This document shows, in pieces, positions 33,141-44,814 of a stretch of 64,000 bases of DNA (position 1 is its first letter; every line of letters starts with the position of its first letter). The notes beneath the pieces were generated by a model. The model did no database searches, was not told where the DNA came from, and saw only the letters and a program-made list of their open reading frames with translations. Origin of the DNA: Metellina segmentata (taxonomy: Eukaryota > Arthropoda > Arachnida > Araneae > Tetragnathidae); the NCBI GenBank assembly GCA_947359465.1, contig OX375873.1:60297573-60361572 (forward strand), read 5' to 3'. Position numbers and translations under genes: made by a program.

Positions 33141-34267
33141 CATGTCTATTTGTCGTGTACGTAAAACGGATATTTTATTTAAATTGTCTGTTCCAGGCTT
33201 TTAAATTGATTAAATCTTTCGCCGAATTGGTCAAGTAAGTTATTTGCACTATGCTGATACTTTATATGCATGGGCTCCATTTCATTTTGTACAGCTGTGC
33301 TAGCTAGCCTTCTTGAAATACTTTTTTACTCGCGGAAAGTACTTAAAAGTTTTAGTTCTCTAAATCTCGTTTAAAATTTTAAATTTACCGTCCGTAGACG
33401 ATGCGTGTCACCTTTGACACGCGTGTCATCGCTATCACTGCACTAAACAACGGGCCATTGGCGAAGGTTTGTGATCAATCTCGAAGGGAAGATCAGATCG
33501 TTGTTAGGGGACCTTCGTACTTTATCTTGAGCAGTTTTTGTAGACGCGTCATTTTTATACAATTGATTTATTTTCTTGTGAAAAATCACCTTTTAATTAT
33601 GCATGTTTAAAATTATCGACTTACAAGTGAAAACAGTTCTGATTAAAGGAAGGAAGAAATGTTTATTACCTATAACGTTACACCCTAAATGCGTTTTTCC
33701 AGAAGAAATCTAACATTCCTTCACGCAAAGAAAAAATGTCTCGGTAAACTTCGCCAGTCTAAAAAATTCATACCTTGAAATGTTTGACTTTGTGTGTTTT
33801 ACTTGTAAGCCTACGATACGTCGGTTATTTAAAAGTTTCTACGTTTCATACTGTCGAGACATGATGCTTAATTAATTTCCGCGCATATTTCCGTTGTAGT
33901 GACTTAAAAGGTATTAATAATGTTGGTTCCATGTTTTCCGTTTAGAGATTGTTTTGGAGACAATTTTGTAACTGAGAATAGAAGCAAAACAGCACAGAAT
34001 GCAGTTTAGTGTTGCTATGACAACGGTGTAGTTTGATTCAGCTAACTTCTGTCATGCTCGTTTTAAGGTGAATACGACTGTATATCATTCAGAAGGATAC
34101 GAGAGGACGAATATTATCATCGCAAAAAAGAGAAGTTTCAAGGAAACAGGAAATGCGTGGGCTTATGTAAGCGCAGAGTTAAATACTTGGAAAATTTTCA
34201 TATACTGAAATATCAGTTCTAAAAATACATAACTTTTATTTCCAACGAAACAATCTCTAATCTTTCG
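33141..34267. other. No gene; one SINE scrap
   Basis: About 33430-33505 matches the SINE tail region in minus orientation (ACAACGGGCCATTGGCGAAG, GATCAATCTCGAAGGGAAGA). The remainder may be Helitron interior or unique DNA. Confidence 0.4.
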
Positions 34268-34573
34268 ACTTCACACTGGTAATGATAATTAGTTGATGTC
34301 GGACTGGAGCATAAAGCTTGCTGTTGGCGACGGTCCGGAATCAATCCCCAAAGGGATAGTTCCCAGGACAACACCGCGTAATTTTGAACCACAATCAAAT
34401 GGCGATGTCAACACCTGAGCTGGCACCCCACTCTCCAAACTTCCACACCACGCCAACGTAAGATATTTGAGATTTAACGTACACCAGTCCCGTATACATG
34501 ACGATGGTTGGACCTAATTTCGATCTCGTAACCCTCCGATTGCCAATCTGTTTTAGTTCGAACTGGTCTAAAG

Positions 34574-35761
34574 TAGGGATGCGACATCGATAGCAAAACA
34601 TCGATGTGGAAAATTAAAACCTCGAAGTTGATAATACATCGTCCCCAAACCATCGATGTTTTTAAAATTCAGTGTATTTAAACTTGTTTCCCCATTTCTT
34701 AAAACTGGTTTACCAACTATTGATGCGACATCGACAGCAAAACATCGATGTGGAAAATTAAAACCTCGAAGTTGATAATACATCGTCCCCAAACCATCGA
34801 TGTTTTTAAAATTCAGTGTATTTAAACTTGTTTCCCCATTTCTTAAAACTGGTTTACCAACTATTGATGCGACATCGACAGCAAAACATCGATGTGGAAA
34901 ATTAAAACCTCGAAGTTGATAATACATCGTCCCCAAACCATCGATGTTTTTAAAATTCAGTGTATTTAAACTTGTTTCCCCATTTCTTAAAACTGGTTTA
35001 CCAACTATTGATGCGACATCGACAGCAAAACATCGATGTGGAAAATTAAAACCTCGAAGTTGATAATACATCGTCCCCAAACCATCGATGTTTTTAAAAT
35101 TCAGTGTATTTAAACTTGTTTCCCCATTTCTTAAAACTGGTTTACCAACTATTGATGCGACATCGACAGCAAAACATCGATGTGGAAAATTAAAACCTCG
35201 AAGTTGATAATACATCGTCCCCAAACCATCGATGTTTTTAAAATTCAGTGTTTTTAAACTTGTTTCCCCATTTCTTAAAACTGGTTTACCAACTATTGAT
35301 GCGACATCGACAGCAAAACATCGATGTGGAAAATTAAAACCTCGAAGTTGATAATACATCGACCCCAAAACATCGATGTTTTTAAAATTCAGTGTATTTA
35401 AACTTTTCCCCCCATTTCTTAAAACTGGTTTACCAACTATTGATGCGACATCGACAGCAAAACATCGATAGTTTTTTTTTCTAAAACATTAATGTTTAGA
35501 AAACATCGACATCGATGTCGCATCCCTACTTTTCAGACCCTTCATCCTTGGTCACTTTGGTCTAAAAGTATGTTCAATTTGCTGATTATGAAAATTATGC
35601 TACTTGGTTATTTTTAAAATTTTTATAACGGTACTTTTTTCATTTAAAAATAAAACATCGACAACGTAAAAACATCGACAAGTATAAACATCGATGTTAC
35701 TAAAACATCGACACCAATACATCGATGTTTTGAAAACATCGACATCGATGTCGCATCCCTA
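34574..35761. mobile_element. hAT-type non-autonomous element (1188 bp) nested in SINE
   Basis: Left end TAGGGATGCGACATCGAT; the right end reverse complemented is the same sequence. GTCTAAAG (34566-34573) and GTCCAAAG (35762-35769) are an 8-bp target duplication with one mismatch. A second internal copy of the right end lies at 35510-35530. The element is packed with ACATCGATGT palindromes and contains a 144-bp tandem array. Confidence 0.8.
34581..35470. repeat. 144-bp minisatellite, about six units, open on minus strand
   Basis: The repeat step is exactly 144 bp (for example GCGACATCGACAGCAAAAC at 34725 and 34869). Units are nearly identical with isolated changes (CAGTGTTTTTAAAC near 35250; CTTTTCCCCCC near 35405). 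Because 144 is a multiple of three and the unit lacks stops in one minus frame, a 266-residue frame (34568-35368) results. Read as a by-product of the array, not a gene. Confidence 0.95.
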
Positions 35762-35782
35762 GTCCAAAGCAGCCTACTTCAC

Positions 35783-36186
35783 CCTTGATCAAGCATTCAT
35801 AGAAAATTATCACATCAATATAATAATATCCGTTCTAAAGGGCGGGTTATAGGCGGGGGTTATTAATATAACATCGTACGGAGATATGGGACCCTGGGAA
35901 AAGTAAAATGTTTTTTATCTGAATTATGCAATCTGTTTTCGAAGTTTAAAGAGTAATAAATAATTTCAATATGTTTTTAAAACGTTATACATGTTCAAAG
36001 GAAAAAATGTATATGTTAAGTATGTTCAACATTGAATATTTTAAACACATGCTCCTTATTTCGCAAAGAGCACAATCGCCTCACCTGATATGGGCCCAAA
36101 GCACAGAAGAGAGGGGCCCGAAAGATTGAAGTCGTGTAGTCTGCTTAAAACAGCAATAGTCCTGTCATGTATGTGATATTCATGTA

Positions 36187-36230
<44 letters not shown>

Positions 36231-37033
36231 TTGTAAGAGTTTTAAAAATCGCAATAAATACGGAAGAAAATTTAAACGATAATGAAAAATGTCGAACAAT
36301 TTTTTTTAATTTTTAACAAATTTACAAAACATTGTTTGCTAAAATAACAAAATATCTAACAAATTTCATTCTTTAAAAGTTATTCAACGTTTTAATTAAA
36401 TTTTAGAAAAGGTTTCTAAGGCGGATTCCGCAGAAGTTTCTCAACATTACTTCCAAACAAATCCCTGATAAAATTCCACTAAGTTCGAATGAATTAGGAA
36501 AAATTCTTGAACCTGTGCCCCTCCCACTCTATCGTTTTCTCTGCACTACCTGCTTGGGTTATCTCTTCTCCCCCTCCCGCACCCTTTGCTCCGGATAACA
36601 ACGGAATCGCCCGGTTGGATTGGTTTGGCGAGAGATCGCTCGTTTGGCTCGTGTCGGAAGTTCAGAAAGTTTCAAACGAGTAAACGAAAATATTCAAAGA
36701 TAGTTCAATGAATAATGTCGAAAATGGAAGGAATAGAAGAAATAATGATGCTTTTTCTTCTCAATAATAGTTGCTAGAGATTTAGTCGAAACATTGTAAT
36801 GGACTAAAATATAATACTGTCGTTAGTACTTACCTTCACGTAAATAAGATGGCAATAATAATTTTTAAAGGAACCAGCATCTTCAAATCCAATTACTCTA
36901 GTTACGTATTTCAAATTCAGACTTAAAGGTGAACAGTCATTGATTCTGATAAGATTCTCAACTCAATACATGAGTGTGCAATCAGTGGGTGCACCATCGC
37001 AACCCATCTCTATAGAAGAGATAGGTTGCCATT

Positions 37034-37066
<33 letters not shown>

Positions 37067-38195
37067 TGTTTTATGGTAAGTTTAATTTTTTTAGTTGTTA
37101 CTAAGTTTGCTTCAATACTCTCCCTTCGGGATTTTTCTATGGCTAAATTTGAGGGATACTACCACTAATTGATAGATTGCCAATTGCTTGAGACTGTATT
37201 AAGATCGCGGGTGTACATCACCTTGAACCATCCATCGAATTGCTTGGTGATGGTTGGGAGCATACTGGAATTTGGTGGAAGCATCATCAGGCTTGCTTTT
37301 GAAAATGCCCGCACACATAATCACGTCTGCCATTTAAACAGACACGTGAAAGACAGTGCAAATTTATCTACGAAAACGTATTTCACAGTAGAAATAAGTT
37401 CTACTGCTATCCATTCTACTGTATTGTAGGTTAATTTTTGTAGAGATAGCTAAGACCCAACATGTTACATGGAGAGCTACAGAGTTGTGTACGAATCTCA
37501 AAAGAAAAACCTTGAAAATACTGAATATTTCTTTCATTTTAATCATTTTGGAAAAACAAGGAGCCCTTGGATTTATTGAGGGAAGACTTAGTCTGAGTAA
37601 TGTGTCTGATTATTTCTTAACAAAATTGGTTCTTGCCCTAGTGAAGAGCAATTGGGGACAGTTGACCAATTATTTTTGCAAACTATGGAAAAGCTTAAGG
37701 ACAAAAGACATCCAAAATACTGATTGGAGAACTTTTCGAGAACAAAAATAATGGAGAACGTGTCAAGCTAATTATACATGAGCTGATGTAGATTTTGTTT
37801 AAAAGGTGGACAGATAAAAATTTTTGTATGTTCTCATCTCTTGTATTTGTGTACATTTTTTTACTTTCAATGCAACTTTATTATGCTAGTATGGAAGTAT
37901 AATTCCAGTGTCACGGCGTCTTAAACAATCTGAAAGCAATGGTCATAAAATAAAAACTAATAACAATCGCCGGTACATAATGTTATCAAAATTTTGAAAT
38001 GTTTTCTCCTGTGCAGATAAATAAGATATTTTTCAACCTCTCCTCTTCGGTCAACCAAACAAAGCCCACACGATAAAACCTGTACAGATATGCCAACTTG
38101 AGCAACAATTTAACCCCTGGCTGCAAAGTGGAACACGGGTGAGGGACCCTCTTAAAGTATACAAGATAATAAGATTCCTTTAAAATTTAAAAGCC
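35783..38195. other. No supported gene; AT microsatellites
   Basis: (AT)n tracts at 36189-36228 and 37036-37065. About 36590-36680 is locally GC-rich. Frames at 37169-37429 and 37485-37751 are unrecognised; the interval 37430-37760 reads as interrupted coding-like sequence without an assignable family. Confidence 0.4.
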
Positions 38196-38428
38196 GTGTC
38201 ACTCCATGAATTATCGCACAACTTCCGTCTGATTTCGTTCTCAATCGTCCTTAAATTCCTAGTGAGTGTGATCTTCGTCAAACTAACCGGCCCGTATCAT
38301 GATTACAAAGAGGACTGGACTCGATATCACCAGCTACTGCTGATGTTCGGTTCACTGAGCTATCTAGCTTCAGCTTTCCAGGGGCACCACTGGGAGGAAT
38401 CAGCCCTCATGACCTTGGTACACATTTG
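38196..38428 (+). CDS. Exon-like membrane-protein frame, unidentified
   Basis: 98-residue frame to 38492, of which the first 75 or so codons look protein-like and less AT-biased than the neighbourhood: hydrophobic FSIVLKFLVSVIFVKL, polar PYHDYKEDWTRYHQ, hydrophobic LLLMFGSLSYLASAF, then QGHHWEESALM. Beyond about 38428 it becomes T-rich and low-complexity. A possible splice donor is TTG|GTACAC. No family recognised and no partner exons located. Could be a genuine exon, a decayed gene or chance. Confidence 0.25.
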
Positions 38429-38492
38429 TATTAATTTTTTTTTGTCTGTTGATGGGGCAGTAATTTTAAGTCTTAAAAAAATGAAATCGTAA

Positions 38493-39032
38493 GATAGAAA
38501 TTCCACTGACAGAAACTTGTCAAAATGTGAATCCATAATTTTTTTTTACATTATTTATTCTTTTTAATTTTATATTTGATAATTATTTTATATCAGCATG
38601 CGAAGCAATTACGGAAATATGTTGTCTCGAAACTATGCCACTACGATAACCCTCCAATGAAAGTCTCAGAAAATAAAATGAAGGAACATTGACAAATAAT
38701 TGGTAAGCACTTAACAAATATAAAATGTGTAACTTTCTTACACAATGAAACCTAAATTTTTGTGTTCGAAAGAGCGTCAATTTTAAACACCAAAAATATC
38801 GCAAGATAAATTTAATACTTTCTTTGAATTAACAAACAACAGCATCATCGGCATAAACATCAATTTCTTCGAAACAGGACCACGCTAAAAGTAAAAACAA
38901 TTTTACTGAAGTCTCTTAAGTGATTTTTCTTTGCACTATAACGTAATCTAAATAATCTGACTTCAGGATATGCCCTTAAACAAATGTTAAACGTTGAGAA
39001 ATACCAGCGTTGCGTTGAATTCGCTTAATGAG
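38493..39032. other. AT-rich DNA, nothing recognised
   Basis: No domain or repeat was seen. The minus frame 38583-38804 is unsupported. Confidence 0.4.
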
Positions 39033-39348
39033 TCACCATTTTAGACAATAACTGTTGCTCAACTTCAAACTTTCCCCAGCTTTAACGAGTCCCGGAGGTC
39101 CTTTTCGCCACTTCCCCGCACAATTGTCGTAATCTGAAAACGGCATGACTACGCAGTGTAGCCATGTAAATGATGATGATTGCTCGGAACCATTGTTTTC
39201 TTGACTGTCAGTTATTTTGAAGTGGAATGAAAAATTTCCGAAAGTTTTTGATTTCACTGAATTTTTGGTTTGCACAATTTCAGCTCCATTCTTCAATGAA
39301 CTTTCTGTGCGTAATGACCTAGGGGATCTTTTTGAGCTCAACTGAGGG
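39033..39348 (-). CDS. Exon-like frame, unidentified, minus strand
   Basis: 102-residue frame without low-complexity bias: SSKRSPRSLRTESSLKNG near the start (basic and serine-rich), then FGNFSFHFKITDSQENNG, FTWLHCVVMPFSDYDNC, KWRKGPPGLVKAGESLKL. Upstream on the same strand a pyrimidine stretch ending CCCCTCAG directly precedes TTGAGCTCAAAAAG, a plausible splice acceptor at about 39348 that keeps the frame open. No good donor at the 3' end. Family not recognised. Confidence 0.3.
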
Positions 39349-40224
39349 GTTTAAATTTAGCAAATTTCGGCGTTAGTTCATCTTGTTATCGGAATCAAGA
39401 CAAGAAAATGCCAGAAATTTGTTATTAAGCGTCAACTCTAAGACTGAAATAACAAATTATCAAAATAAATCAATACAATAGTTAAAGATAAGGACAGCAC
39501 AGACTCCTAGAAGTTTGTTAATTCAATTTTCTAGTGATTTTAACGCACTTTTAATGTTTCTTATCTCTACAAATTAATAAAAGATTTGTATCGAACTTTT
39601 AAGAGTTTTTTGTTTGGCTCCATGCCGTGCACTATCAGCCTTATTGCTGTTAGAGATAGTTTTGCAACATTTGCTAACTTATAACCTATATAAACATATG
39701 AAAACATTACTCAAATTGGTGTTTAAAAATGTTAAACTTCAAAGTAAATACTAATAAAAATTAAAACGTATTAAAAAAATTGTCAGTGATCATTTCTGGT
39801 GGAGCAAGACTTCCACTTTCACCAGGGCAGAAGTAAATCACAAGACGAAGACAAGTAAATCACAAGCGAAAGCAGTCCAATCCAGTTCTCAAGTTGAACA
39901 CCAAAAAAGCTTTATCTAGTGCCTCGAAGGGCTTAGTTAAAAAAAGGGAGTTGTGGCAACTAGTTTAGAATAATAGTGTTTAAACTCGCGCGGCTCTTAT
40001 AACTTAATTCAGTATTGATGATGGTGGACGTCTTGCTTCACCGTAATTTTATTATGTTATTAATTTTTGTTAATCATTGTTTTGAAGTTTTACATTTTGT
40101 AGTAACTTACAATCTTTTGATGTAATTCTACCAAAAAATAGTCCTTTATATTCTATAATACGATAATTTCAATATATCTTCACTATATGTATCTTCACTA
40201 TATGTACATATGAATTGACTGGAA
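39349..40224. other. No gene recognised
   Basis: Contains a short tandem copy of AGTAAATCACAAG.CGAA (about 39831-39870) and an ATATGTATCTTCACT duplication near 40185. Confidence 0.4.
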
Positions 40225-40310
40225 TCTTACAGCTTAGCCAACTAGGCTCCAATGTTGAAGCTGAAAGACTTTTCGTGACATTAAGTAATAATAAATTGCT
40301 TAGACTTAAA
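40225..40310 (+). pseudogene. Possible hAT transposase C-terminal scrap
   Basis: Reads LSQLGSNVEAERLFVTLSNN then KLLRLKP. The VEAERLFxTL pattern resembles the hAT dimerisation motif (S-x-x-ERLFS). Only about 28 codons, no ends found. Confidence 0.3.
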
Positions 40311-42570
40311 CCTTAAAAGCAAATAAAAAGTTTTAAATACGATTAATCTAATTAGAAACTGATTCTAACAATTTATCGATTCTTCTCATCAACTAAGATT
40401 TGTAGTGTTCCCGGGATCCTTGTAAGGTCATTGAATCGGACTCGAGTAATTGAAGACTTCCTTTTGTTTCCAGCAACAGTCTATGTTTATGAGGACGGAA
40501 GCTTTCACATATTGTCACTTTCAGTTCCCCCTCTACCTTCAACTTGCCATTATAAGCTTTTATGTACATCGTCATGTTCGAAAGGCGGAGTCCATGCCTT
40601 TTACATTGTTAGGTTGACCTCCGATTTGTAACACGTATGCGGTGCACGTCCTTTGTTTGGACTTTCGAACACAATGGAATCGGAATTCAAGCTCTGTATG
40701 CTACAAGTTATCAAACTTTATCGAGGTTTCTACTGACTTGGTTTTCGGGTTGTTTGGTGGTTTTATGGCTCTGGCCCATGTTTGGCCAAGCTACGCAAAA
40801 CAATACCTAGTAAACGGACTTAAAGGAAAGTTTTACTGCCGCATAAGAGAGAAAACATCCGGGGAAGAATCGAACCGTGGTTTTTGGAATACGTAATTTG
40901 TTGTAAATTGTAAACAAGTAAATTATGACAAGTATTACAAGCAATATTAAAGTTAAAAACCTTCGCCCAAAATAGTATTCAACTGTACAAAAACTTTAAA
41001 AAATAAATAAACGATTAACAAACAGGGGCGTAGCAAAGTGGCGGCGATAGGGAAGGAGGTTTCGAGCGCCAGTACCCGAAGGGGTTGTGTTCTAGAAATA
41101 TTTAGTAAGCATTTTCTTGATTTTTTTTTTGGAAAACAGGTTTTTTTCCAATGTGTATGGCTACATCGCATCCACCACAATACTCACAGCACTAATACCC
41201 GGTCCACGGCTCGTTCTTGAAATATTTATTTCATATGAATATCCATAGCAGTGTCATCTGTATCTTTAGAATGATTACAGACCCAGAGCACTGTATTATC
41301 ACCTGTCTTCTCACAACCCATCATCAAGGAACGTATAGAGAGCACAAAACAAGATAGGGGAACCATATTTCTTTCTGCAGTCCTGGAGACTCAATAACAG
41401 GAGCCACTGTAAAAGAGTCCACCCTTTTGTTAAATTTTAAAGAACAGTCAATAATTAATTGTTACCGAAGAGGAAAAAGTAAAAGGTATCGTATACTCAT
41501 AATTTTTGAATAAATATACTTCTCTTCATTTTAAATGTATATATATTTTTTTAGACTGAGGGCTATCTCATTTGCCCTAGGTTTCCAGAAATAAAGCTTC
41601 GTCTTCGAACAAAGATATTAAAATCAGAAATAGTCGATGAAACACATCGGATCTAAGCTCCCACCACCACTAATGCCACAGATATGACCATTCCTCAATT
41701 CTGAACGTTATTAGTTTTAGTCATGAGTGAAAAATGCACAGATTAAAGTATTAAATATTTTTTTATTTTATGCCTTCTTTTTAGGCAACCAATATTAGAT
41801 GACACTTGCCTCTTTTCAATAGGGTTTTAATTTTTGTACCTTTACATTTAGAGTTCGGTGGTTGGACAGTACATCTATATATTCCTTTGTTTACTTCGTT
41901 AGATTTATTTTCTCTTGGTTTTTAACTATGACATTTATAACTAAACATTTAATGTATGTTTATGCAGCAGAAAATTATTTCAAAAGAGCTAGTACCAACT
42001 TCAACTTTATATAGGTTCTATTAGTATATTACATTCATCACTTTGCTAAAGATAATTATTTTACTAACATTTTTATACTTAAAATAAGTCTGCTTCCAAC
42101 ATGAATTGTTTTTATATTGGTTTGAACAAGATTATTTGGATTTTCTCGTACTTTTGTACTTTACTTTCCTCGTTCTTGTTTGTTCTTGTGACGTTACTTA
42201 CGTTTAATAAATGTTTAGGTGAACAGTGGAGTCTCTCAAAAAAGCTAAATAAAAGTTTCTCCATTCTGACGAAACTAGTTGTTTCAATAGCATTAATTAG
42301 TTACATTTATACCGGCATTTTGTTTTCAGTTTGTCAAATTCGAATAGCTATACTCATATCTTTTCGAGATAATTATTTATAAAGAAATATTTTCTCTTCA
42401 TACAAAAGTGTGGTTTTACTGTTTCGTATATTATGTCATGTAAAGCTGTGCATGCGTGTTCCATTCGTATAGTGCATTAAGAGCAGTTTTTTTAACTTTT
42501 AATAAAGATTTTGTTCCTCTTAGAAAATTGTTCCCTATTTAATGACTTAAAACTGTCTTAACATTTCCCA
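40311..42570. other. No supported gene
   Basis: Opposed frames at 40393-40575/40431-40631 and 40953-41180/41038-41220 suggest chance. Frame 42101-42382 is hydrophobic (93 residues, two or three potential membrane segments) but T-rich and unsupported. At 41025 CAGGGGCGTAGCAAAG resembles a hAT-type terminus without partner. Confidence 0.35.
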
Positions 42571-43580
42571 GAGCTCATACGGGAGAACATATTACGACGC
42601 AAAGGAGTCAAGAGATTTAATGAAGAACGTCATTGGATGTTTCAGAAATTGAGAAAGAGATACGAGTTTGGAAAAGGTCACCGTGTTCTGAAGCACAACA
42701 TAAGAGTGAAAAATCCAAGTTTTGAATGTTCTGTTTAAGATGAAGGTGGTGACACTCCAAAACAGCGAAAATGAAAAGATTAGAATTAGAAAAGAGATGA
42801 AAGTGAAATAGAGAGAGTAGAAGACAACATGCAACTGAAGGACAGTCAGTGTAAAGAGAGTGGATTATAGGAGGGAAAGAGCGAGAAATAGAATAAAGGG
42901 ACTACGAGGAAAACGAAATAATAGGAGTAATGCAAATTGGTGTCAAGGGAAAGAAAAATTGGGCAGAGATTATGAAATGAGACAGTAACGAAATGATAGA
43001 CAGGACGAGATAGTTAAGAATATAGAAAAAACTCAAACAGAAATGTGAGAAAGTGAAAAGTACAAGGGCAGAGCAGAATGACCAAAGTCAATAAGAGGAA
43101 ATGAAAGAAAAGGAAGAGGAAAATCGGATGAGAGATTACAGAGGCGAAAAAGAACAGAAGGGAAATTGAAAATGGTCAAGACAAACTGACCAAGAGGGGA
43201 AAAGATGTAGCGAGGAAATACAAATCAGAATATAAGACTCGGCGTTTATCAGTGAGATAAGTAAAGTGAGAATCAGAGTAAGAAAGGTAGTGAAGGAAAA
43301 ATAATAAGAGGAAACGAAAGAAGATAGTGAAAAATCGTCGAGAGAAAGCGGAAAGAAAAAGGAGAGAAAAAAATTGAAATAGTTCCTGAGAAACTGACCA
43401 AGAGGGAAAAAGTTGTAGCGAGGCAATGCAAAATACAGTACGTATGAGAATCAGCGTGTATGAGTGAGATTAGTAAGTGAGAGTCACGAGTAAGAAAGAC
43501 AGCAAAGAAAATAGAAGGAAAAGAAAGAGGGACTTTAATAAGAAAGCGGGAGAAAGAAAAAGTGGGAACGAGAACACGAG
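42571..43580 (+). repeat. Polypurine strand-biased block with degenerate tandem units
   Basis: For about 1 kb the + strand is dominated by A and G (GAGGAAAACG, GAAAGAAAAGGAAGAGG, GAAAGAAGATAGTG and so on). A degenerate duplication is visible: AAACTGACCAAGAGG at 43183 and 43391, each followed by (G)AAAAAG.TGTAGCGAGG, 208 bp apart; earlier units are more diverged. Minus-strand frames here (43136-43426, 43535-43825) are low-complexity. Confidence 0.7.
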
Positions 43581-43951
43581 TTGAAAAATAGATTTTTGAC
43601 GTAGGCAGAAATTGAGAGAGTGAGATGGATGAATTTTAATTCGAGATCTAAAAATATCCCAAGATTACAGAAGATGAAGCAACAAGATGAATGGCGAAGA
43701 GAGAATTCTCGCACGATTACACAATCATCGGGGCAGGAATACGTCTGAGAAGGATTTAAAACTACGGATGCATTGTGAGAACAGCTTAGAACCACTGTTA
43801 TCCATTCGAAAACAAATTCTCTCACATACTTTTATGTAACAGAATTTTTTTTTTTTGCATACATTTAACAGAGCGTACACATATTGAGTTTTTTTTTTTT
43901 TTGACGATGAACTTGTAACATTTCAGGTTTTGAAGTAATTTATTTTTGTGC

Positions 43952-43963
<12 letters not shown>

Positions 43964-43987
<24 letters not shown>
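43964..43987. repeat. (AG)n microsatellite
   Basis: Pure AG dinucleotide run. It lies just before the hAT element. Confidence 0.9.
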
Positions 43988-43990
<3 letters not shown>

Positions 43991-44019
43991 CACATACGTA
44001 AAATGCGTAAATTGATCAG

Positions 44020-44806
44020 TAGGGCAACTTTTTGGTTGCAGTAAAAATGGAAAAAGTTGCATTTATCATTCCCTAAAGTTGCATTAGTGGAAATAAAGTT
44101 GCATTTATTTTTGATACACTGAATTCTAAAATAAATTATTCGTAAAAAATTAAAACATTCAAAGTATATTGACATTTTTAGTCGTGCACAACGGTGTTAT
44201 AATGCATACTGAAATACAGAAGAACGTTGAATGGCCGATCCTTGGCCAGTAATTTCTATAACATTGACATAGTCATATTCAGTCATATAATGTGCTGTAT
44301 CGGATAGCCAGAAGCGCCAAATACTTTCGCTCAACATTCAGAGATTTTAAAACGTTTTCTACCAGGCGAACAACATATTGATGATCGACACTCACCTCGG
44401 AAACTCTGCAGTCGATTATCAAGAATGCCAACCAATATGTTAAAAGTACTTCTTGACATTTATTTCACTTTCGTCTGTTAGGACGAACACCTTCTTTCCG
44501 TGAACTTCTTGTTTGATCCGCCATTCTTCGGCATTCACAAGATAAGACACACGTGATCAAATGGTTGCTTCAGAGGGCAAAAATCGAAATAGTAATTTCA
44601 TATTAATTTATTTTAAGCCAAATTTTAAAAAGTTGCAAGTGGTTGCATTTATGCAGAAAGTTGCATTTATGCAGAAAGTTGCATTTATGTTGCGGTTATA
44701 ACTCGCTTACAATACACCCCATGAAGTAGGAATTTTGGTTTTAGTACTTCATATGCAGCGTAGAACGTGTGAAAAAAAGTTGCATTTGTTGCCAAAAGTT
44801 GCCCTA
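44020..44806 (-). mobile_element. hAT element (787 bp) with decayed transposase
   Basis: Ends TAGGGCAACTTTTTGG and, reverse complemented, TAGGGCAACTTTTGG. A perfect 8-bp duplication TTGATCAG flanks it (44012-44019, 44807-44814). Subterminal regions hold many copies of AAGTTGCATTTA in both halves, typical of transposase-binding repeats in hAT elements. Confidence 0.95.
44225..44540 (-). pseudogene. hAT transposase fragment, CGGBP1/zinc-finger-hAT-like
   Basis: Reading across small indels on the minus strand gives EVHGKKVFVLTDESEIN, then after a shift NILVGILDNR, VSVDHQYVVRLVEKV and LLVSDTAHYMTEY. The DE-(S/T)-x-(I/V) core and (L)SD-x-A-x-YM are features of a hAT transposase catalytic region. 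Stops and frameshifts make it inactive. N- and C-terminal parts are deleted. Confidence 0.6.
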
Positions 44807-44814
44807 TTGATCAG

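Larger units (their letters stand above)
34275..35775 (-). mobile_element. SINE interrupted by a hAT-type element
   Basis: SINE sequence runs 34275-34573 (GTTGATGTCGGACTGGAGCA; CGTAATTTTGAACCACAATC; the tRNA-like part CGTAACCCTCCGATTGCCAA) and resumes after the hAT insertion as GCAGCC at 35770-35775. ACTTCAC flanks the whole (34268-34274, 35776-35782) as a short target duplication. Confidence 0.75.

Noticed and set aside
32863..33238. Cysteine-rich overlapping frames (CLVCRVCLVC type)
   Set aside because: Translations of a TGTC microsatellite in a Helitron; similar frames occur in every copy.
34568..35368. 266-residue open frame on the minus strand, the longest in the window
   Set aside because: It is the product of a 144-bp array inside a non-autonomous hAT-type element; open only because the unit is a multiple of three without stops. 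No domain.
41025..41060. CAGGGGCGTAGCAAAG as a hAT terminus
   Set aside because: No partner end or 8-bp duplication could be found nearby.
42101..42382. 93-residue hydrophobic frame as a possible membrane protein
   Set aside because: T-rich DNA yields hydrophobic codons by default; no family, splice or start context.
43136..43825. Two minus-strand 96-residue frames
   Set aside because: They read F/S/L-rich low-complexity peptides from the polypurine block.
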